NCBI GenBank assembly: GCA_017618495.1
Contig: JAFZUD010000062.1
Span: 1 to 14,216, forward strand
Direction: 5' to 3'
Source of the DNA: Bacilli bacterium
Lineage (GTDB): Bacteria; Bacillota_I; Bacilli_A; RFN20; CAG-826
DNA length: 14,216 nt
Shown: positions 12,741 through 14,216 of the stretch, in pieces
How positions within the stretch are numbered: the first letter of the stretch is position 1
How the letters are laid out: each line of letters starts with the position of its first letter
Position numbers and translations under genes: made by a program
The notes under the pieces: model-generated
Database searches by the model: none
What the model was told of the DNA's origin: nothing
What the model saw: only the letters and a program-made list of their open reading frames with translations

Positions 12741-13534
12741 TTAAGAAGCAATTCTTCTAACTTATGGGCAACAGCGTCATCGTTGTTGCCTTTTTCTAAT
12801 GCTGGCACATTTTCGGAAAGGAGGAAGGATTTGCAGGGGAAAACGTGAAATTTTGTTCCTGCAAAAGCGAGCATTTTGTAGTCGCTGTCGCTATCGCCGA
12901 AAGCAATGATGTCGTTTTGTCTCACGCCATAATGCTTGGCGATGTATTTGGCCGCGTTGCCTTTGTCGTAATGGGCGTAATAAGCTTCGCAGTGCTTTGA
13001 TGCGCTCCAGTGACGGCAGCCAATTGGAACATGGCTCTCGATGAGTCTCTTGAGCTTCTCGTAATGTAGTTTTTCGACCTCAAAAATCAAAGCGAACACA
13101 TCTTTGCTGAGATGCTCTTCCGCTTTGCCTGTTTTGATTTCTTCTCCCATCTTTGGGAAGTAGCCAATGAGGAATGGGTCAAGCTTATCCATGAAGATCT
13201 TCTCGTCGTCTTCGAAGGCCAAATTGAGAAGAGGGAAATCAATCTTCGAAAGGATGTCTTTCACATCTTCCAAAGGAAAAGCTTCCTTCAGAGCAGGGAA
13301 CGACTCGTCGTTTGGATCGATTACATAGGTGCCATTATAGGCGATGAAAGGAGTGTCTAACCCTAGCTGCTCATAATAGGGGAGCATGGCTCTCGGAGGG
13401 CGGCCTGATGCTAAGACGATCTTATGTCCTTTCTTCGAAACTTCTTTGAGGACCTTAACGGTGTATGGGGACAACTCAAAAGAATCGTTCAATAACGTTC
13501 CGTCTAAATCGATGAAGATAAGTTTCTTAGTCAT
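12737..13534 (-). CDS. Cof-type HAD-superfamily phosphatase (IIB)
   Basis: From the ATG at 13534 the protein is 265 aa, normal for Cof/YwpJ-like enzymes. HAD motifs: I, IFIDLDGTLLND (Asp9, Asp11); II, LASGRPPRAM (Ser43); III, Lys191 in YDKGNAAKYI; IV, FGDSDSDYKML (Asp214, Asp218), where the usual GDSxND has Ser in place of Asn. The family dephosphorylates sugar phosphates or cofactor precursors; the substrate is unknown. This start gives an eight-base overlap with the end of trpS, implying translational coupling, and the canonical MTKKLIFIDLDG N-terminus; an in-frame ATG at 13567 would add a non-conserved 11-residue leader. The stop TAG overlaps the phosphohexomutase stop tail to tail. It differs clearly in sequence from the other HAD gene at 4597. 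Confidence 0.92.
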   Translation of the reverse strand: MTKKLIFIDLDGTLLNDSFELSPYTVKVLKEVSKKGHKIVLASGRPPRAMLPYYEQLGLDTPFIAYNGTYVIDPNDESFPALKEAFPLEDVKDILSKIDFPLLNLAFEDDEKIFMDKLDPFLIGYFPKMGEEIKTGKAEEHLSKDVFALIFEVEKLHYEKLKRLIESHVPIGCRHWSASKHCEAYYAHYDKGNAAKYIAKHYGVRQNDIIAFGDSDSDYKMLAFAGTKFHVFPCKSFLLSENVPALEKGNNDDAVAHKLEELLLN

Positions 13535-14216
13535 CAAGGGAGAGAAGGCCAACGGCATTCTGGACACGCTTCAAAGTCTTCTTAGCAACGGCTTCGGCTT
13601 TCTTAGCGCCTTCGTTAAGAATCTCGACATAAGACTTTGAGGCAATGATTTCTTCGTAGCGGGCTTTGAATGGAGCGAGTTCTTCGATGACTTTATCGGC
13701 AACGGCTCTCTTGAAATCGCCATAGCCGGAATCTTTGAACTTCTCGGCCGCTTCTTGTGGGGTGATGTCGCTTAATGCGGCATAGATGGTAAGTAAGTTA
13801 GAGACGCCTGGCTGGTTCTCTGGGTCATAGTTGACCTTGCCAACCATATCGGTGACGGCGGACATGATCTTCTTGCGCATGGTCTTCTCGTCGTCTTTGA
13901 GGAAGATGTCGCCTTTAGGATCGCTCTTGGACATCTTCTTGGTTGGGTCACTAAGTGACATGATACGGGCACCGACTTTGGTGACCTGGGCGCGCGGCAT
14001 GACGAGAATGTCGCCATAGCGGTGGTTGAATCTCTTAACGAGATCGCGGCAGATCTCGACGTGTTGGGTCTGGTCTTCGCCGACTGGGACGATATTGGCG
14101 TCATAAAGGAGAATGTCAGCGGCCATAAGGACTGGGTAAGCGAAAATGCCAAGTCCGATTTCGCTGTCATTCATCTTCGAACATTTATCTTTGAACTGGG
14201 TCATGCGTCTAAGCTC
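13527..14216 (-). CDS. trpS: Tryptophanyl-tRNA synthetase, C-terminal part (runs off right edge)
   Basis: TrpRS charges tRNA-Trp with tryptophan using ATP. The 229 visible residues are open at the window edge; about the first 100 residues of this roughly 330-aa class I synthetase, including the HIGH motif, lie outside. Visible signatures are ELRRMTQFKDK, FAYPVLMAADILLYDANIVP (tryptophan pocket), VGEDQTQHVEICRDLVKRFN, and the class I KMSKS loop KKMSKSDPKGDI. The C-terminal helical anticodon-binding region follows (about EEAAEKFKDSGYGDFKRA in general form, ending AKKTLKRVQNAVGLLSLDD). The gene ends with TAA and overlaps the start of the downstream HAD phosphatase by eight bases, so the two form one transcription unit reading leftward. 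Confidence 0.97.
   Translation of the reverse strand, partial: ELRRMTQFKDKCSKMNDSEIGLGIFAYPVLMAADILLYDANIVPVGEDQTQHVEICRDLVKRFNHRYGDILVMPRAQVTKVGARIMSLSDPTKKMSKSDPKGDIFLKDDEKTMRKKIMSAVTDMVGKVNYDPENQPGVSNLLTIYAALSDITPQEAAEKFKDSGYGDFKRAVADKVIEELAPFKARYEEIIASKSYVEILNEGAKKAEAVAKKTLKRVQNAVGLLSLDD

Noticed and set aside
1..14216. CRISPR arrays, transposons, prophage or attachment sites
   Set aside because: No spaced direct repeats, transposase, integrase or target-site duplications are seen; the tRNA-Ser gene has no flanking duplicate of its 3' end in the window.

Overview
The window looks like a chromosomal segment of a low-to-moderate-GC Gram-positive bacterium (Firmicutes, Bacilli side, possibly one of the uncultured Mollicutes-related gut lineages; the lineage is inference). 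Supporting signs are an S-box-type leader in front of metK, a long-form two-domain hibernation factor (HPF), a PgcA-type phosphohexomutase, a MgtE-type magnesium transporter, strong AGGAGG Shine-Dalgarno sites on several genes and classic hairpin plus T-tract terminators. TGA is used as a stop (ends of the genes at 3741-4052 and 4045-4548), so this is the standard bacterial code, not the Mycoplasma code. I see no insertion sequence, phage, CRISPR array or other mobile element.

Layout. 1-459 (minus): start of mgtE, running off the left edge. 582-1468 (plus): pduL-type phosphotransacylase overlapped by a small TSCPD-domain gene, then a terminator. 1532-2948: promoter, SAM-sensing riboswitch of the SAM-I clan, intrinsic terminator, metK, terminator. 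3080-3676: hpf and terminator. 3741-4548: a two-gene cassette with an 8-base overlap, made of a small basic protein of unknown family and a degenerate zeta-toxin-like P-loop kinase; its promoter lies on an inverted repeat and predicts a leaderless mRNA. 4597-6928: an operon of a HAD phosphatase and two unrecognised proteins (a helical soluble protein and a two-TM protein, both with Ala/Glu/Pro tails), closed by a strong terminator. 6975-9283: a monocistronic 754-aa membrane protein with Rossmann (TrkA-N-like) and ryanodine-receptor-repeat-like (RyR) regions. 9313-9744: a small Trp-rich membrane protein. 9780-9870 (minus): tRNA-Ser(GGA) with its own promoter and terminator. 10018-12740: RluA-type pseudouridine synthase and phosphohexomutase. 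12737-14216 (minus): a Cof-type HAD phosphatase overlapping the end of trpS, which runs off the right edge.

Most of the window is housekeeping: acyl-phosphate metabolism, SAM synthesis, ribosome hibernation, rRNA modification, sugar-phosphate metabolism and aminoacylation. The parts that stand out are (i) the RyR/TrkA-N membrane protein, an architecture I associate with nucleotide-sensing or conflict systems; (ii) the zeta-like kinase cassette, whose Walker A lysine is replaced by arginine; (iii) the compact SAM riboswitch whose P2 seems to lack the kink-turn and P2b; and (iv) a recurring arrangement in which a -10 box sits only 6-15 bases before the ATG with no usable Shine-Dalgarno, pointing to leaderless or near-leaderless mRNAs alongside canonical SD-led genes.
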